Shown: positions 36,917-48,968 of the stretch, piece by piece | Layout of the letters: each line of letters begins with the position of its first letter | Position numbering within the stretch: position 1 is the first letter of the stretch | NCBI GenBank assembly: GCA_003999685.1 | Contig: CP021231.1 | Location: forward strand, 124,001 to 188,000 | DNA: 64,000 nt | DNA from: Taiwanofungus camphoratus | Taxonomy: Eukaryota > Basidiomycota > Agaricomycetes > Polyporales > Taiwanofungaceae | Direction of reading: 5' to 3' | Translations under genes and position numbers: made by a program | The notes under the pieces: generated by a model | The model's database searches: none | Seen by the model: the letters and a program-made list of their open reading frames with translations, nothing else | Told to the model about the DNA's origin: nothing

Positions 36917-37442
36917 TGGTCAGATCTCTGTGCTCCACATCATAAATTGGCGGCAGTAAAATATAAAATAATGAACATACGACACTGCGGGCATGGTTGA
37001 GTGCAGCACAAACATGCCTTTTCCTTGATGTTCTAACTCCCTTTATATCAGATGAGCCGGTAGGAAATGTCTATCAGGAATTTACCATGTCCTCAAAACG
37101 TTCTGAGTGCGACCCGCAATGCCGAGGGGAGCTGTACCGAGTGAGGCTGCCTTCGTCTCTGCTAGTGCACAAACAAAGCGGAACTCACTTGTGCGGGCGC
37201 ATTGGATGTGCTAAGGATTACCTCCGGTCTTCTGTCTTATCAACGTATGTATCATATGCAGGTTCGGTGAGTGTTGATTACAGCTTACACCCCAATTTTC
37301 AACAAATTACGTGGTATCAGAGCGGATATGAGATACATAAATACGTCCCGGAGTATAGATGATAGATGATACAGAATGGATGTGCTTAGCGCAAACAGAA
37401 ACCAATGAGGTCCGTATCTCGGGTCCGCATGAAGTGTCTAGT
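36917..37442. other. intergenic, nothing recognised
   Basis: About 0.5 kb between the unrecognised membrane locus and the 3' end of the OXR1 gene. A 121-codon plus-strand frame (36997-37362) has no recognisable domain. Confidence 0.35.
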
Positions 37443-39269
37443 TCAACCAACACCCCATACCTCCAACCCAACACATTCAAATGTAATATTCTCGCCTTGT
37501 CGCGGACCAACAGAACACAAGGGTTCATTGTTGAAAGTGGGACACCGAGCGGAAGACCCATCGGTCAGCGCAGCGTCGAGGTACAATCCGTAATGGCCAT
37601 CTCTGGATGCATAGAAATGAGTATTTAGATGTTACAATCCTGATCGGTGAGAACGGACCCTCCTCCGAAAGAAATATAGTCTGCCTCGCAGAGCGCCATA
37701 TAATCGTTCTTGCCTGTCCACTTGTAAACTCGTAATCGCTTGTCTGCCATCAACTTCCAAAGAAACCTGGGGATGACGAGCATTAAAGATACGCTCCAGC
37801 CTGACATTCCACTAAGCAGACCCACGATTGACCACTTCCGTAGTACGATCCCTTCGACTGATGGATGCCCTCGCCCATCCATACACCGAAAACGGCGTTG
37901 CCAGAGTCTTGCATAACGACAAGCGTCCCACCTGTATGATTTTGACATCGTGCATAAAGAGTGTTCAAGGATACCCCATGCTGATCAAGACTATAGAGAA
38001 GTAACCACGAGCGTGGAAGACGCGCGAGTGCCGGAAAATGTGGGCGGAGCTGTGGAGGAATAAATAAATAAAGTATTCTATAGTCGTCCGAACGAATATT
38101 CTTACCATGCTTGCGAGTTGCTCATTCAGTACTGGAGTTGTCACCTCCTTTCGACCCACAAGGCGTACGGTTTTCATTTCAACATCTGCCTGATCAAACT
38201 CAAACCCTTTATTCCATTGTCGGTCTCCCGCAAACCCAGGAGCGCCAGAAGCGGGGACAAACGGATGCGATGCAAATGGCGATCCATGAGTGATTGCAGC
38301 ATCGACGGCCGCAGGACTTGATGTCGTCTGCGGAGCAGGATTTGGTATAGAATGGGTCAGACTACTTAGAGAGTCAAGAAGGTGAGATGGAAGGGCTACA
38401 GGCAGGCTGGTTTGATGGTGCTGAGACGTTTTGCCTGAGTCGTCTTCGTCAGCATGCCTAGCTTCTTCTGTGGAAGATCTACTCCGGGGCAGGGAAGGCC
38501 GCATAGTAGAAGACAGGAAGGAAGACACCCAGCGAGACGGAAGGGACGATGGCACAAAAAAGGAGGACTGCGTGCGTTGAACCTCAGGATTGGAAATGCG
38601 AGGGATCGACGATGGTGGCAACGACGGCGACCGAGGCGGCGGCGATCTAGACCGTGAACCTTGAGGTTCAGTGCTCATATGTTGGCGAGTGAGGTGGCGT
38701 GACCGTCGTTCACCTTCGCTCGTCGTGATAGGGCTCGAATCGAGCAGCGAATATTCCTTTGAGGAGCCCACGTTTGCGGCTGCTGGTTCGGTCGCGTTTG
38801 CAGCTGAAGGAACGGGAGTCGATGTCCTCGATGCATTCGCGCCCGATGAGGACTGCGACCAATACATGGGACCATCCTCGTGCTCAAGCAGTTCGTCCAA
38901 TACCTCCCGCTTACTCTTCTCAGCAGCCACCTTGGCATCCTCGGCAAACCTGTCGAATAACTCGAAGTTCTGGAGAGGAGTGAATGGTGCTGCCTCGGGC
39001 ATACTGTCAGATGAGCGAAGAGGATCTTCAGCAGATGGCACTGAAACAAATGACCCAAACTCTGAGTCCGTAGATTCCTTCCTTGAGTGACGGCCAGGCA
39101 ATTTTGACGAGTTATCGGCTACTTCATCTAGCGTAGGTGTACCTGCCCGCGAGGCTCGTGGTGTGGGAGCAGAAAACAATGTAGCGAAAGGATCGTCCTT
39201 GTCCTCATTTACCGAGTTGTGAGGATCGCTTGGAAGTGGGATAAGCGGAGAAGGTAGTGATGTTGACAT
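37443..39269 (-). CDS. OXR1: OXR1-like TLDc domain protein
   Basis: An oxidation-resistance protein. TLDc proteins protect from oxidative damage, and many bind and regulate the vacuolar V-ATPase. The N-terminal 330 residues are disordered and S/P-rich, with a helical stretch (ELFDRFAEDAKVAAEKSKREVLDELLEHED). The TLDc domain begins VRLVGRKEVTTPVLNEQLASM and continues after an intron as LRPHFPALARLPRSW, YSLDQHGVSLNTLYARC, VVMQDSGNAVFGVWMGEG, FLWKLMADKRLRVYKWTGKNDYMALCEADYISFGGG. It ends NITFECVGLEVWGVG, the usual C-terminus, with the stop at 37443-37445. All blocks are present, so it looks intact. I chose the ATG at 39269 (MSTSLPSPL); one lies 33 nt upstream in frame. Confidence 0.93.
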
Positions 39270-41632
39270 AGTTTCTCTTGAACGAATAGATCCTCCAAGC
39301 ACCCGGACACCCCTATACGCGCCGACAATATCGTATGTCCCCCTGACTTATGCGCGACTAATCGAAACAGATCGTCGAATTGACTACAGGTATGATCAGG
39401 AAAGTAGCTAGAGGAACCGGTGTGATCAGGTTGCGTCGCAGCAGGCTTCGAGATATAAGTGACAACGACTCTGACTTACAACAATAATCTCTGTTATCTC
39501 AATGAGTTTCGCCAACGATCGTGAAGGCCGTATCCATACAGTTCTCCTTATGTTTAATTCGTCGCAGTGTTGGGATAAAAACGCCGTCGTCGCTAAACCT
39601 GCACACTGCCCGATACTGAATTCCGTTCTTGCAGCGATGCTATAATTCAAGACGTACATACCTGTTCTTACAGCTTCCTCTTCAACCTCGCACTGCAAAA
39701 GCCTGTTGAAGAAACACCGAGCAAGAGTGTTCACACCCAGGTTCAAAGAACAATGAGCCCTTGTTGTCGAGACAGACCATGTTGATTTAGGCTGGATTTG
39801 GCTGGATTTCTGAAACAGCTCGTCGAGACCTTTGATCGAATTCCTTGGACCCCATTTTCACTTGCTCCTTATTCTCTCTCAGACTCTCGGCCTGGAAACT
39901 GTCCCTCTACATGGCACCTTGCATGCCCGATATTTCTTGGCCGTCATCAATGGATACTGTTTATATTTCGTTGATTGGTTCGCGAGGGTCGCCATCATAT
40001 TCTTAGGTGGCCTGCCCAGGGCGTTAGACCGAATAACATGAACTAAGGTGGTCATCAAACCACGAATGGCAAACTCGTAGTCATAGAAGAATTACTTAAG
40101 ACGAAATGAGATGATGCCAGTCTTACGGCAGCGAGCATCGATGTGCATACACAACAGGTATGTAGCATTCAACTGTTGTCCTTGTGACTGATTAACACCT
40201 TGTCTGAGCCCCAACTGTGTTAATGACTACCGGTGCACCTGTGGAATTACTGAACCGTCTCTCAAAAGGTGCTAGCCCATGTGGAGGACCGTCAGACATC
40301 GATATTGTTCTTGGCCAATTCATCCGGCGACTTGCCCAGCTTCATAGAACTTTTTCTGACGACCTCGAGTAAACGTCGAAACTCCGGGGCTTGTTGTTTT
40401 TGTCGTGTCGTGCATCATCTGAGCCTCATAAGCAGTAGTGCTTTGACAGTTTTCTCCCTCTTCACGTTCGAATATGATCTACAGATCACAATCAACAGTT
40501 GTCCAGCAGAAGACGGGCTATCGCATACGTCTCGCTGACTCTGATCCTTGCCTTTTCTTTTCGATGAGCTATTGACATGCCACAGTCCTAGCAAGTGTAG
40601 GCGATATGGTGTTGACGCCTGTGACGAAAGAGGTGTGCTCTTCTTGACTCACTCTCGTCTCTATCTGACTGAGCATTCTAAGAGGCACTTACTCAGGGCG
40701 CCTTGCTAGCCTCTATGGTGGCTGGGTTTCAGAAGGACCTACCGAAATTGCTGCATTCTATCCGTGAATGAGTCTTCGGGTTGGGGGCTATCGGGCCAGA
40801 GCAGCGCCATTGACTAGGCAACCGGACTTAGCAACGTCATTTGCTCATACATCTCACCCATTGTCCCTGTCTGTCGCGATTGCGAAGGTGACACGGCGTA
40901 CGACCTTGAGGTGCTTGTAGCGCGGACACTGAGGGTCCAGGGATACTCGATTGGCCCGTGGCGGCCAAGGCAAACTCTAAATTGACTCAACCAAATGCGT
41001 CCCTCGCACCGTAGTTCCTGCGTCGATGGTGGTCGCGCACACGACAGATCATTCAACCGTGCCCGAAAAGGGCTCTGTCCCCCGTCACATTCAATCGGCA
41101 TTGACACCACAATCCAGGCCTGTATGACTCCTGTCTGGCTACCTTCGCGGCAAGGGAATATTCTGTTCGGTACCCGTCTGGCTCACTCCAATATTTCAAC
41201 TGCTACACACGTGAGGCCTTGATAATGCATAATGAGAACTTACACATCTAGTCCCCGCTTTATTAACTCGTGAGTCTGTGCTATGGAGTTCGATTACACA
41301 GAACAGTACGTACTGCGGTGGTAACACTGCTGCTCGCTACCTACTCAGCGGCTGAATGCGGTGATCATGTTCCAATCTGGTTCGTCGTACTGCAAGAGGT
41401 GGACAGGACCTGTTCGCGGCACTAGAGGACTGAACACTTTTGCAATGGTCATCCACAACGTCTGAACCTTCTGAAGTTGTTTACGGATACCGCGACATCA
41501 TCGTTTCGTATTCTAACAGACTAACTAATATATAACCTAATGCAACTAGTACATGTCCTAGTCTATGACGATGCACATATAGATGTATCGTGGTGTATGT
41601 ATGCTCTGGGAATGGCACCAGAAAATGGAATT
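39270..41632. other. long intergenic, nothing recognised
   Basis: About 2.4 kb. Frames up to about 107 codons occur on both strands, but none has a domain, a repeat structure or plausible splice partners. It separates the OXR1 start from the 3' end of the F-box gene. No terminal repeats or tRNA were seen. Confidence 0.4.
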
Positions 41633-43006
41633 CTATATCAACGACATGCGCCCGAGCCCGCCGCTCAGATCGCCCGCAGGAAGGCCGTCGCTCGCGACCC
41701 GCGATAGCCAATGTTCCCGAGTATCGATACGCATTTCTCCCGGTTCGTCACTTGTGTTGGTCCGACCAATGATCTTTACACGTGTGCCTCTCGAAACTAG
41801 CTTACAAAGCCGCGCCTTCATGGTCTCGGTGAGCTCTTCCCATATACTGTCCTGAAATGCCGGGCGGCTTGAATAGAAGACGAACACCACAACAAGTGAC
41901 GGGCATGCTCCAGCGAGGCCGGACAAGACCTCGTCCAGCTTCTCCAGCTGCAGGCAGTCGAGGTAACTCGTCTCCCACTTGCGGGTGTTGATGGTGAACT
42001 TGATCTCCTGCAGATGCGCTGAGCGGAGCTGGGACAGGACCGGGGGCACCGCTGTGAACACCCCTCCGCCCAGCTCCATTCCGTACTTATGCGCCCGCCA
42101 ATGCAGATGCAGCTCGGCCAGGCGCGTGAGGCGAGACAAGTCCACCTTGGGGAAGGCGCCAATCGGGTCGATGCGGGAGATCGTCAGCTGGCGGAGCGTG
42201 TCGCCGAGCACGCCGTCCTCAAGCAGCGCCGCCAGGCGCACGCCCCTGTCCCTGTCCCTGTCCCGCGCGCCCAGGCATCTCCACTCCAGCGAGCGGAGGC
42301 GCAGGGGGAACGGGAAGAATTCCAGCCAGCCGCCCGCGCGCGGGTTCGTGGTGTCGACGACGAGCTCCTGCACGACAAGCCCGGACTCGGGGCCGCCCGC
42401 GCGGGCCAGTGCCGCGCGGCCATCGGTGAAGAGGGCCGGCGGGCGGACGCACCGGTTGTAGGCGCCCCAGGAGAGTGCGAGCGCCTGGAGCGAGCAGGCG
42501 GTGCGGCACCCGAAGAGGATGTGCATGATGTCGCTCGCGTACGCGTTCAGCAGGCCGACGTGCAGCGTCTGCAGCGCGGGCCGCCTGAGCGCCGTGAGGA
42601 CGCCTATGCGGGAGCGCTCGCGCAGCGCGTGCCAGGTGACGTCGTTCACGGTGAGGTGCGCGACGCGGTTGAGCCGGAGCAGGAGCTCCACCTGCCGCCA
42701 CTCCATGTCGGCGTTCACGCTGGTTTCGTTTGCCTCGGGCCCTAGGCAGGGGACGGTGAGGTCCCGAACGTGCTCCGCGAGCCCGGTGGATGCTCGCGCG
42801 GAGAAATCGACGAGCGCCTCGAAGGCAAGGCAGTCATCCCGATTCTTTAGCTTGACCGTGTGGAAGAGGTGGTAGCGAGAGGCCAGGAGCAGGGCACGGC
42901 ACGTCAGACTGCACTCAGCGAGTGCCTCGTGGTCGTCCCATAGATAGTCGATGCTGCGCTCGTACAGCTCGAGCGGCAAGCGCGTTTCCCAAGAGGTCTG
43001 CGGCAT
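41633..43006 (-). CDS. F-box-like protein
   Basis: A single-exon gene of 457 residues. The N-terminus MPQTSWETRLPLELYERSIDYLWDDHEALAECSLTCRALLLASRYHLFHTVKL has the shape of the degenerate F-box common in Agaricomycetes (L-P-x-E-L, then C-S-L-x-C-R-x-L, then H-x-F). The rest is leucine-spaced with LRR-like stretches (LQTLHVGLLNAY, LTRLAELHLHW), which would select substrates for an SCF ubiquitin ligase. I chose the internal ATG at 43006. The open frame extends 30 codons upstream, but that part is not like the family. The coding part is much richer in GC and CpG than its flanks, which is why long open frames appear on the opposite strand. Targets unknown. Confidence 0.72.
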   Translation of the reverse strand: MPQTSWETRLPLELYERSIDYLWDDHEALAECSLTCRALLLASRYHLFHTVKLKNRDDCLAFEALVDFSARASTGLAEHVRDLTVPCLGPEANETSVNADMEWRQVELLLRLNRVAHLTVNDVTWHALRERSRIGVLTALRRPALQTLHVGLLNAYASDIMHILFGCRTACSLQALALSWGAYNRCVRPPALFTDGRAALARAGGPESGLVVQELVVDTTNPRAGGWLEFFPFPLRLRSLEWRCLGARDRDRDRGVRLAALLEDGVLGDTLRQLTISRIDPIGAFPKVDLSRLTRLAELHLHWRAHKYGMELGGGVFTAVPPVLSQLRSAHLQEIKFTINTRKWETSYLDCLQLEKLDEVLSGLAGACPSLVVVFVFYSSRPAFQDSIWEELTETMKARLCKLVSRGTRVKIIGRTNTSDEPGEMRIDTREHWLSRVASDGLPAGDLSGGLGRMSLI

Positions 43007-43770
43007 TGTGCACGGCGGGAGGTGGAGATGGGTACGGACTGCGAAGAGCGTATTTGTGGTCCTGTGCACGCGTGAACTAGATGTTTGACTCACCAATTGT
43101 GATAGTCGAGGTTGGGTTCTCTACAGGCTACGAAGAGAACCTTCGTGTCAGGTTGGTCTGAGCGCTGTGGTTATAGGCGTTCTGTGCAGGAAATCATGTC
43201 GCTTGAACTAGACTCAACCAAGTGGCCAGTGGCCATAGTGGCCACAGTGGCCACGTCTCACGCCCTGCTCCAGTACAATACGGCACCATTCTCCAAGAAG
43301 ACAAACATCAGGTATACAATACAGTGCAATCAGTTGCAACAATGTGTAGAAGACAAACTTCGGCGCACTGATGCTGCGAGACATCGCAGCTGAATTTGTA
43401 CATTCTTTATTGCCGTTTTTACCAAATCTGTCGCGCCGCTAAATATGCATAAACTTTTCTGCTTTTCCCCCTCGTGCATCCTGCAGGACTGTCCACTGGA
43501 CTGTTGTATACTATGTGCAAAACCTACTGCTATTCACCAGGAGTGAATTGCATGGCTAAATCGGCTTCTAAGCGAGCGCGAGGCACGAGCGCGACCATAG
43601 AATATAGTCTACGTACGGATTAGGCAGTGCGACGCGCTCTCTCTTATCCAGCGTCGCACACTGCAAAAACACTGCTCGACGACACAGTTCTCAGTCGACA
43701 GTGTCGCTTTGAATTTCATAATTGATATAGAGTACCTTGAGACTAGTATCCTAGGCAGTAACACGTCAGA
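43007..43770. other. upstream flank of the retroelement
   Basis: About 0.76 kb between the F-box start and the gag-like frame. It contains a short tandem repeat of GTGGCCA-type units (43221-43255) and an imperfect hairpin at 43624-43664. The left end of the retroelement probably lies here, but I could not fix it. Confidence 0.4.
43221..43255. repeat. GTGGCCA-type short tandem repeat
   Basis: Four near-copies of AGTGGCCA/TGGCCACA follow one another. As GGCCAC is complementary to GTGGCC, the block can also fold back on itself. Confidence 0.7.
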
Positions 43771-43773
43771 GCA

Positions 43774-44688
43774 ATGCAGAGACTACTATCGGATCCATCC
43801 GAGGCCCAATGTCCAGACTATGCATCTCCGAGATATGCAGCTACTCGGGCATCATGTATCAATGCCAACACTACTGAGGCTCAAGCAATCCAGCTGCTGA
43901 TAAACATATGGCATGAAGCCAATCAGGTGGATAGACAACAGTGGCAAAACCAGCTAGATGAACAGGCAGCAATACTAGAAAACCACATTCATCTAGCAGA
44001 GGAAGCCGAGACACATCGGCGTGAAGCTGCAAAGATCGAAGAAGAAGCCACACGGAAGGAAGAACTAAAGAAGAACAAAGGGAAATACATTCCTATTCCA
44101 GACCGAGATGCACCAATCATCACACCAGTTCTTCCGGCAACTTATGCAGTCAGGAAGATGGAAAAAGGTCTGTATGTGGAGATGTACTATTACACTAACA
44201 AGGGGCTTGACGAGGCAATCAATGTCACTGGCACAATTGATGATGAAGCAATGGTTCTCCAACAAAATGCAAATGGAACAACGGCGTGGGTACCTGCTGC
44301 CGCAACCAGAGATGCGCATGGTGTTATCGATGACAAGGATCTGGTGTGGGAAGATTTCTGCCAGGCAGTTCCGAGAATGATCCTTGCCATGGAACAAGCT
44401 GGATGGCTTGCGGAGCGAGTCCTCATGGTCGCAACGTTCTGGGGAAATCTTCAGATTCATCCAATGCGGTCATCGAGAGATCCATTGGATCAGAAGACGC
44501 TACTGCTCTATCAAGCGGAGCAGCGGAAACTGTGGCATATGGCCATCCCCTCAGCACAGGGTGCATGGAATCTATCACGAATCAGTGAAGAGATCTTAGA
44601 AAAAACCAGGGCACGAGTTTACTGGGAAGACCGACGACAAAAAGACAATCAGAGAGATTTGTATGTCCATAATATTCATATGCCTTAG
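43774..44688 (+). mobile_element. gag-like part of the Ngaro-like element
   Basis: A hydrophilic 300-residue protein with a charged helix (LDEQAAILENHIHLAEEAE, then EEATRKEELKKNKGKYIPIP) followed by a conserved block (VRKMEKGLYVEMYYYTNKGLDEA, and DLVWEDFCQAVPRMILAMEQAGW). I have seen this type beside recombinase-bearing retroelements in Agaricomycetes. It is probably the nucleocapsid-like protein. Confidence 0.75.
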
Positions 44689-44764
44689 AAATTTATACTC
44701 ACATTACCCCCCCCCCCCCACCTTCTTTCAATGTCGGGATTTATCTCCCTTTTTTCATCCTATT

Positions 44765-44845
44765 CCATCTGCCATCAAATGCCATCTGCCATCATATGCC
44801 ATCTGCCATCATACGCCATCAATCAATGTGCCATCATGTGCCATC
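44765..44845. repeat. GCCATC-rich tandem repeat inside the element
   Basis: A roughly 17-bp unit (gccatctgccatcatat) recurs about three times and then degenerates to GCCATCA-type units. It sits between the gag-like and zinc-knuckle parts, shortly after a run of 13 C at 44707-44719. Confidence 0.8.
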
Positions 44846-45050
44846 GCAAAGCCGAGCTGAACAGCGCAGTATGCAAAATCCGAATATGGTGATATCCTTG
44901 CCAAGACACTTGAGTCATGCCCAAAGCAGCTCGAACATTGGTTGAGTGCCATCAGATAGCCATCAGCATGTCAATGTGAGAACTGCGGCACAACCTTATC
45001 CATTTCGAAAACAGAATTTTCAAGCCGGCACAAGTGGACGTGTCCTCTCT

Positions 45051-46060
45051 GCTTGTGCCATCTGTCTTGGACGTCATCAACACCGTGTCATGGAATGCTG
45101 CGACACAAGCATATGGGACAAAACACACTCATCTCTGGCGCAGCGAATCAACAAAGTTCTCTCGCTGCGAGACGGCCGAGCCCTATGCTTCGATTGGCAA
45201 CGCCCCGAAGGATGCACAAGCAGGAACCACGACGAACGTCATTTATGCTCAGGGTGTGGACAGAACACTCACGGAGCTCAGCAGTGTCCTCGAGCAGAGA
45301 AAGCATCAACCTATCACACCGTATAAAAGAGATCATTGGAAGATTTACTTACAGAGCGCGGGACTTCTTCCGAAATATGATCTTCTACTGGCAGGCTTGC
45401 GAAACGGCTTCATCATCAACATACCTGATATATCGCATATACAAACTCCATCTAACACAGATTCTGTACTTGATTTCTCGCATGAATTTGAAAATATTGT
45501 TGCCACGGAGACAAGAAAAGGCCGATACATTGGTCCATTCTCAAAGGATGCACTTGAGCAGCTTATTGGGCCTTTTCAGACATCACCGTTCTCTATCATT
45601 CCAAAGCCAGGAAAGCCAGGCAAGTATCGAATTGTTCAGAATTTCTCCTTTCCTCGTCGTCCATCCGTTCAATTTCCAAACCCCTCTATCAATTCCACCA
45701 TTAATTCCGATGACTTTCCGAGCACATGGGGGACCTTCACCATCATTGCGCAACTTATTCGAGGACTACCCCCAGGTTCACAAGCAGCCACACGAGATGT
45801 GGCAGAAGCCTATCGCACCATTCCACTTCACTACTCACAGTGGCCAGGATCAGTGGTATGTACAGGAGACAACGAGTTTCGAGTGGACACTTGTGTATCC
45901 TTCGGGAGCACACCATCATCAGAAGTATATGGCTATGTTGCAGATGCCGAAAATGATATTTTTAGATCACAAGGGATACTGCCACTATCGAAATGGGTGG
46001 ATGATCACCTCTTTGTTCGAATTCTTCGACAGGAGCTTCAGCAATACAACAGTCATCGCA
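45051..46060 (+). mobile_element. zinc knuckle and reverse transcriptase parts
   Basis: A cysteine/histidine-rich stretch (CAICLGRHQHRVMECC; CSGCGQNTHGAQQC) precedes an RT domain. The RT shows FSIIPKPGKPGKYRIVQNFSFP, ATRDVAEAYRTIPLH and the catalytic box SKWVDDHLF, where the family's YxDD appears as V-D-D. Confidence 0.85.
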
Positions 46061-46659
46061 GCGACTTACATCAAAATCCAGCCACACGAGAACGCCATCA
46101 TGATGGAGGACGCATCTGATATGGCACAAAATCCTCAGCCAACAATGTCAGTAGGGAGTCTGATGAAGACTACACTTTCGCATGCAAAGACCTATCATCA
46201 TCTTCACCACAAAGCCAGGATGAGGCCAAGTACACCTACAACTTCACTGACATTGACGCCCTTTCAAGTGACCTTGGCATTCCATGGGAGCGCAGCAAGG
46301 ACATTGCCTTCGCATTTACGGCAACATTCATTGGCCTGGTATGGAACCTTACGCAAGCGACAGTCAGTCTCGCAGCAACGAAGACGGCGAAATACCAACA
46401 AGCGATCCGTGATTGGCAACATCAAAGCAGGCATACCCTTCTCGAGGTACAAAGGCTCTACGGCAAGTTGTTACATGCCTGCCTGGTTGTTCCCAGAGGA
46501 CGTGCGTATCTCACTGGACTGGAGACCATGCTCAGAATCTGCTCTGATCGCCCTTTCATGCCATACGCACCTGCCAAAGGTGTCACCGCAGATCTGGAAT
46601 GGTGGGCTGCCATCCTCAGCCAGGCTGCTCCAGGACCCATACGGTCCATACCAGACAGC

Positions 46660-47060
46660 AACATCGAGGTCGTCGATATCGGAGCATTCTCAGATGCCAG
46701 TTCAGGCATTGGCATTGGCGTCATCATCAATGGCTGGTGGCGAGCTTGGCGGCTTATCCCAGGATGGCAAACATTGGATGGACGCAGAGATATTGGATGG
46801 GCAGAGGCAGTCGGATTTGAACTTGCAGTACGCACCCTCACCAGGACTCGCGGCTTTACGAGCCATTACAGGATATACAGGGACAACCAGGGCGTTGTTG
46901 ATGGATGGCGAAACAGCCGAAGTCGCAGCAAAGCCATCAATGCCGTTTTCAAAAGAATTCATCAGTACCTCACCGAAGGCAACAATCCTGAGTGCATACA
47001 CACAGCCTACATACCCAGCAAGCACAATCCAGCAGATGCCCCATCTCGGGGTGTCTACTC
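46660..47060 (+). mobile_element. RNase H part
   Basis: An RNase H-like fold follows RT: IGAFSDASSGIGIGVI opens it, GWAEAVGFELAV carries the catalytic glutamate, YRIYRDNQGVVDGW the aspartate, and HTAYIPSKHNPADAPSRG is the usual end motif. Confidence 0.85.
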
Positions 47061-47479
47061 ATCCAAGTCCCTCCTCCTCCCACCACTCGAGCTTCCATCA
47101 GAACTCGGACGCTTTATTATCGATGCTGAAGAACCCTACACAGCTACAGAGCTACGATGCCTCCGAGAGGGACGTTATCCAAAAGCGATCGCAAAGTCAA
47201 TTGCGAACGCTGTCGCAGATACTCGTGCCCGTGAACAATTTGACACGGACGACTTCCGTGACAAGTGCATCTACAGCAGTCTCCAGGATGACGACCATTG
47301 ATGGTACTCAGCGTTTCTCGGCTCCCCTTCCATCATCGACATCTGCATATAACACACCAAAACCATATCGAGTAGGGTTGACTCCCATACCATCAAACTT
47401 GCGTCCCCACTGCCTTGCACGAGATCGGCTACGACTCTGGCGACCATTGACATCGCGCACACCCAAAGATCAGCAAGGG

Positions 47480-48499
47480 AAGCCAATCACCATAACAGAT
47501 GCTGACCTTGACCGGGTGCTAGCAGTCATTACAGTGTCATGGGCACAAGGCACTCGGGAGACGTATGGGGCAGGTCTTCTGGTATTTCACGTCTTCTGTG
47601 ATACTCGCAACATTCCAGAGTCGCAGCGTTGCCCGGCTGGCAATGTTCTTATGTTAGCATTCATCGCAAGTTGTGCAGGAGCATATTCAGGCAAGTCGTT
47701 AGCCAACTATTTCTATGCAATCAAAGCATGGCATACCCTGCATGGCCAGCCTTGGGAGATGAACCATGCCGAAATGAATGCAGCGCTCGATGGCGCTACC
47801 AAACTTGCTCCACCCACCTCCAGAAGACCGAAGCGTCACCCCTTCACCATTGACTTCATCACCCAGCTTCGGTCAAAACTCGATATCACATTACCACTGG
47901 ACGCAGCAGTTTTTGCATGCCTGACAACGACGTTCTTTAGCATGGCAAGACTAGGTGAATTCACACTAACAAATTCCAAAGCTTTCGACCACCAGACGCA
48001 CGTCACACCCAGTGATATCTCGACCAGGCAAGACCGTCATGGCTTGGACGTCACAGTCTTCCATATCCCACGCACCAAAGTCGCCGCAGTGGAAGGGGAA
48101 GATGTCTATTGGGCCACCCAAATGGGACTTGCGGATCCCGCAGCAGCACTCGCAAACCACCTCGCCGTCAACAAACCACCAAGGGATGGGCCGCTTTTCG
48201 CACGACGACATCGACAAGGCATGGAGCCACTTACACGATCAGTTTTTCTGAAACGGCTCAACATTGCAGCGAGCGTGCTTGGAGTCGAGTCGCTCAAAGG
48301 GCACGGCATACGGATTGGAGCTACGCTGGAGTATCTACTTCGGGGAGTACCATTTGATGTTGTCAAATCTCTCGGCCGCTGGAGCGGAGACAGTTTCACA
48401 CTTTATCTCCGGCAGCATGCAGTGGTCATGGCACCATATCTGCAAGGCACCCCCATCCTGGAACCCTTCACGCGGTACACCATGCCACCTGCTCGATAA
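47480..48499 (+). mobile_element. tyrosine recombinase part
   Basis: A phage-integrase-type recombinase. The core-binding part is WAQGTRETYGAGLLVFHVFC. The catalytic set is R in SMARLGEF, HxxR in GHGIRIGATLEYLL, W in LGRWSGDSF and Y in TLYLRQHAVVMAPY. It ends RYTMPPAR. Such enzymes cut and join DNA by a 3'-phosphotyrosine intermediate without target duplication. Confidence 0.9.
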
Positions 48500-48968
48500 T
48501 AGACCGAGGTACGTTTTTCCGCTCCTAACACAGGGGTATCTAACCTTCGCTTTGACGCGTCGCGAGACTCCTAATTCATGGGAATCACAGCTCACGTTAG
48601 TCTTTCTCCCTTTGCTAGGTTCGGGCTCTTGTTTCGGGTCAAAAAATCTCTGGTTTTTGCCCACATATGCTAATATCACTTATCGTTTGTATTGGCGGCT
48701 CTGCCGCAACCCATCCTTAATAACAAAGTATTATCCTACTCTCTTTCTCAAATCCACGTACTGGACGTACATAGATACACACAAATGTTTCTCAACTGCA
48801 TTCACACCACCACTGGCTTCAAACTGCAAGATCTCCTGAATGACTTGGCATCTTCACTTTCTATGAATGTATTGGCTTATACTTGTCAAGTTGAAGGGCA
48901 TGGTACCCACGAGGTCAGTATATATCGACTTCTGATGCACACTCCATGGCTTCAGTATAGGGGACTCG

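Larger units (their letters stand above)
43774..48499 (+). mobile_element. Ngaro-like tyrosine-recombinase retrotransposon (DIRS order)
   Basis: Treated as a fossil. In order along the plus strand: a gag-like protein, a zinc-knuckle segment, reverse transcriptase, RNase H and a tyrosine recombinase in place of a DDE integrase. The order gag, RT, RNase H, recombinase is that of Ngaro elements. The protein-coding core is about 4.7 kb. The parts lie in more than one reading frame, and I judge there are roughly two or three interruptions, so this copy is probably not autonomous, although the family is known to use overlapping frames. I could not recognise the split direct repeats expected at the ends. 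It still contains ordinary numbers of CpG, so it is probably younger than the CpG-free block on its right. Confidence 0.88.

Noticed and set aside
36997-37362. 121-codon plus-strand frame
   Set aside because: No recognisable motifs; it lies between two minus-strand loci and crosses likely regulatory DNA.
42089-42745. 218-codon and other long frames on the plus strand
   Set aside because: They lie opposite the F-box gene. High GC removes stop codons on the antisense strand, and the sequences are R/A-rich without domains.
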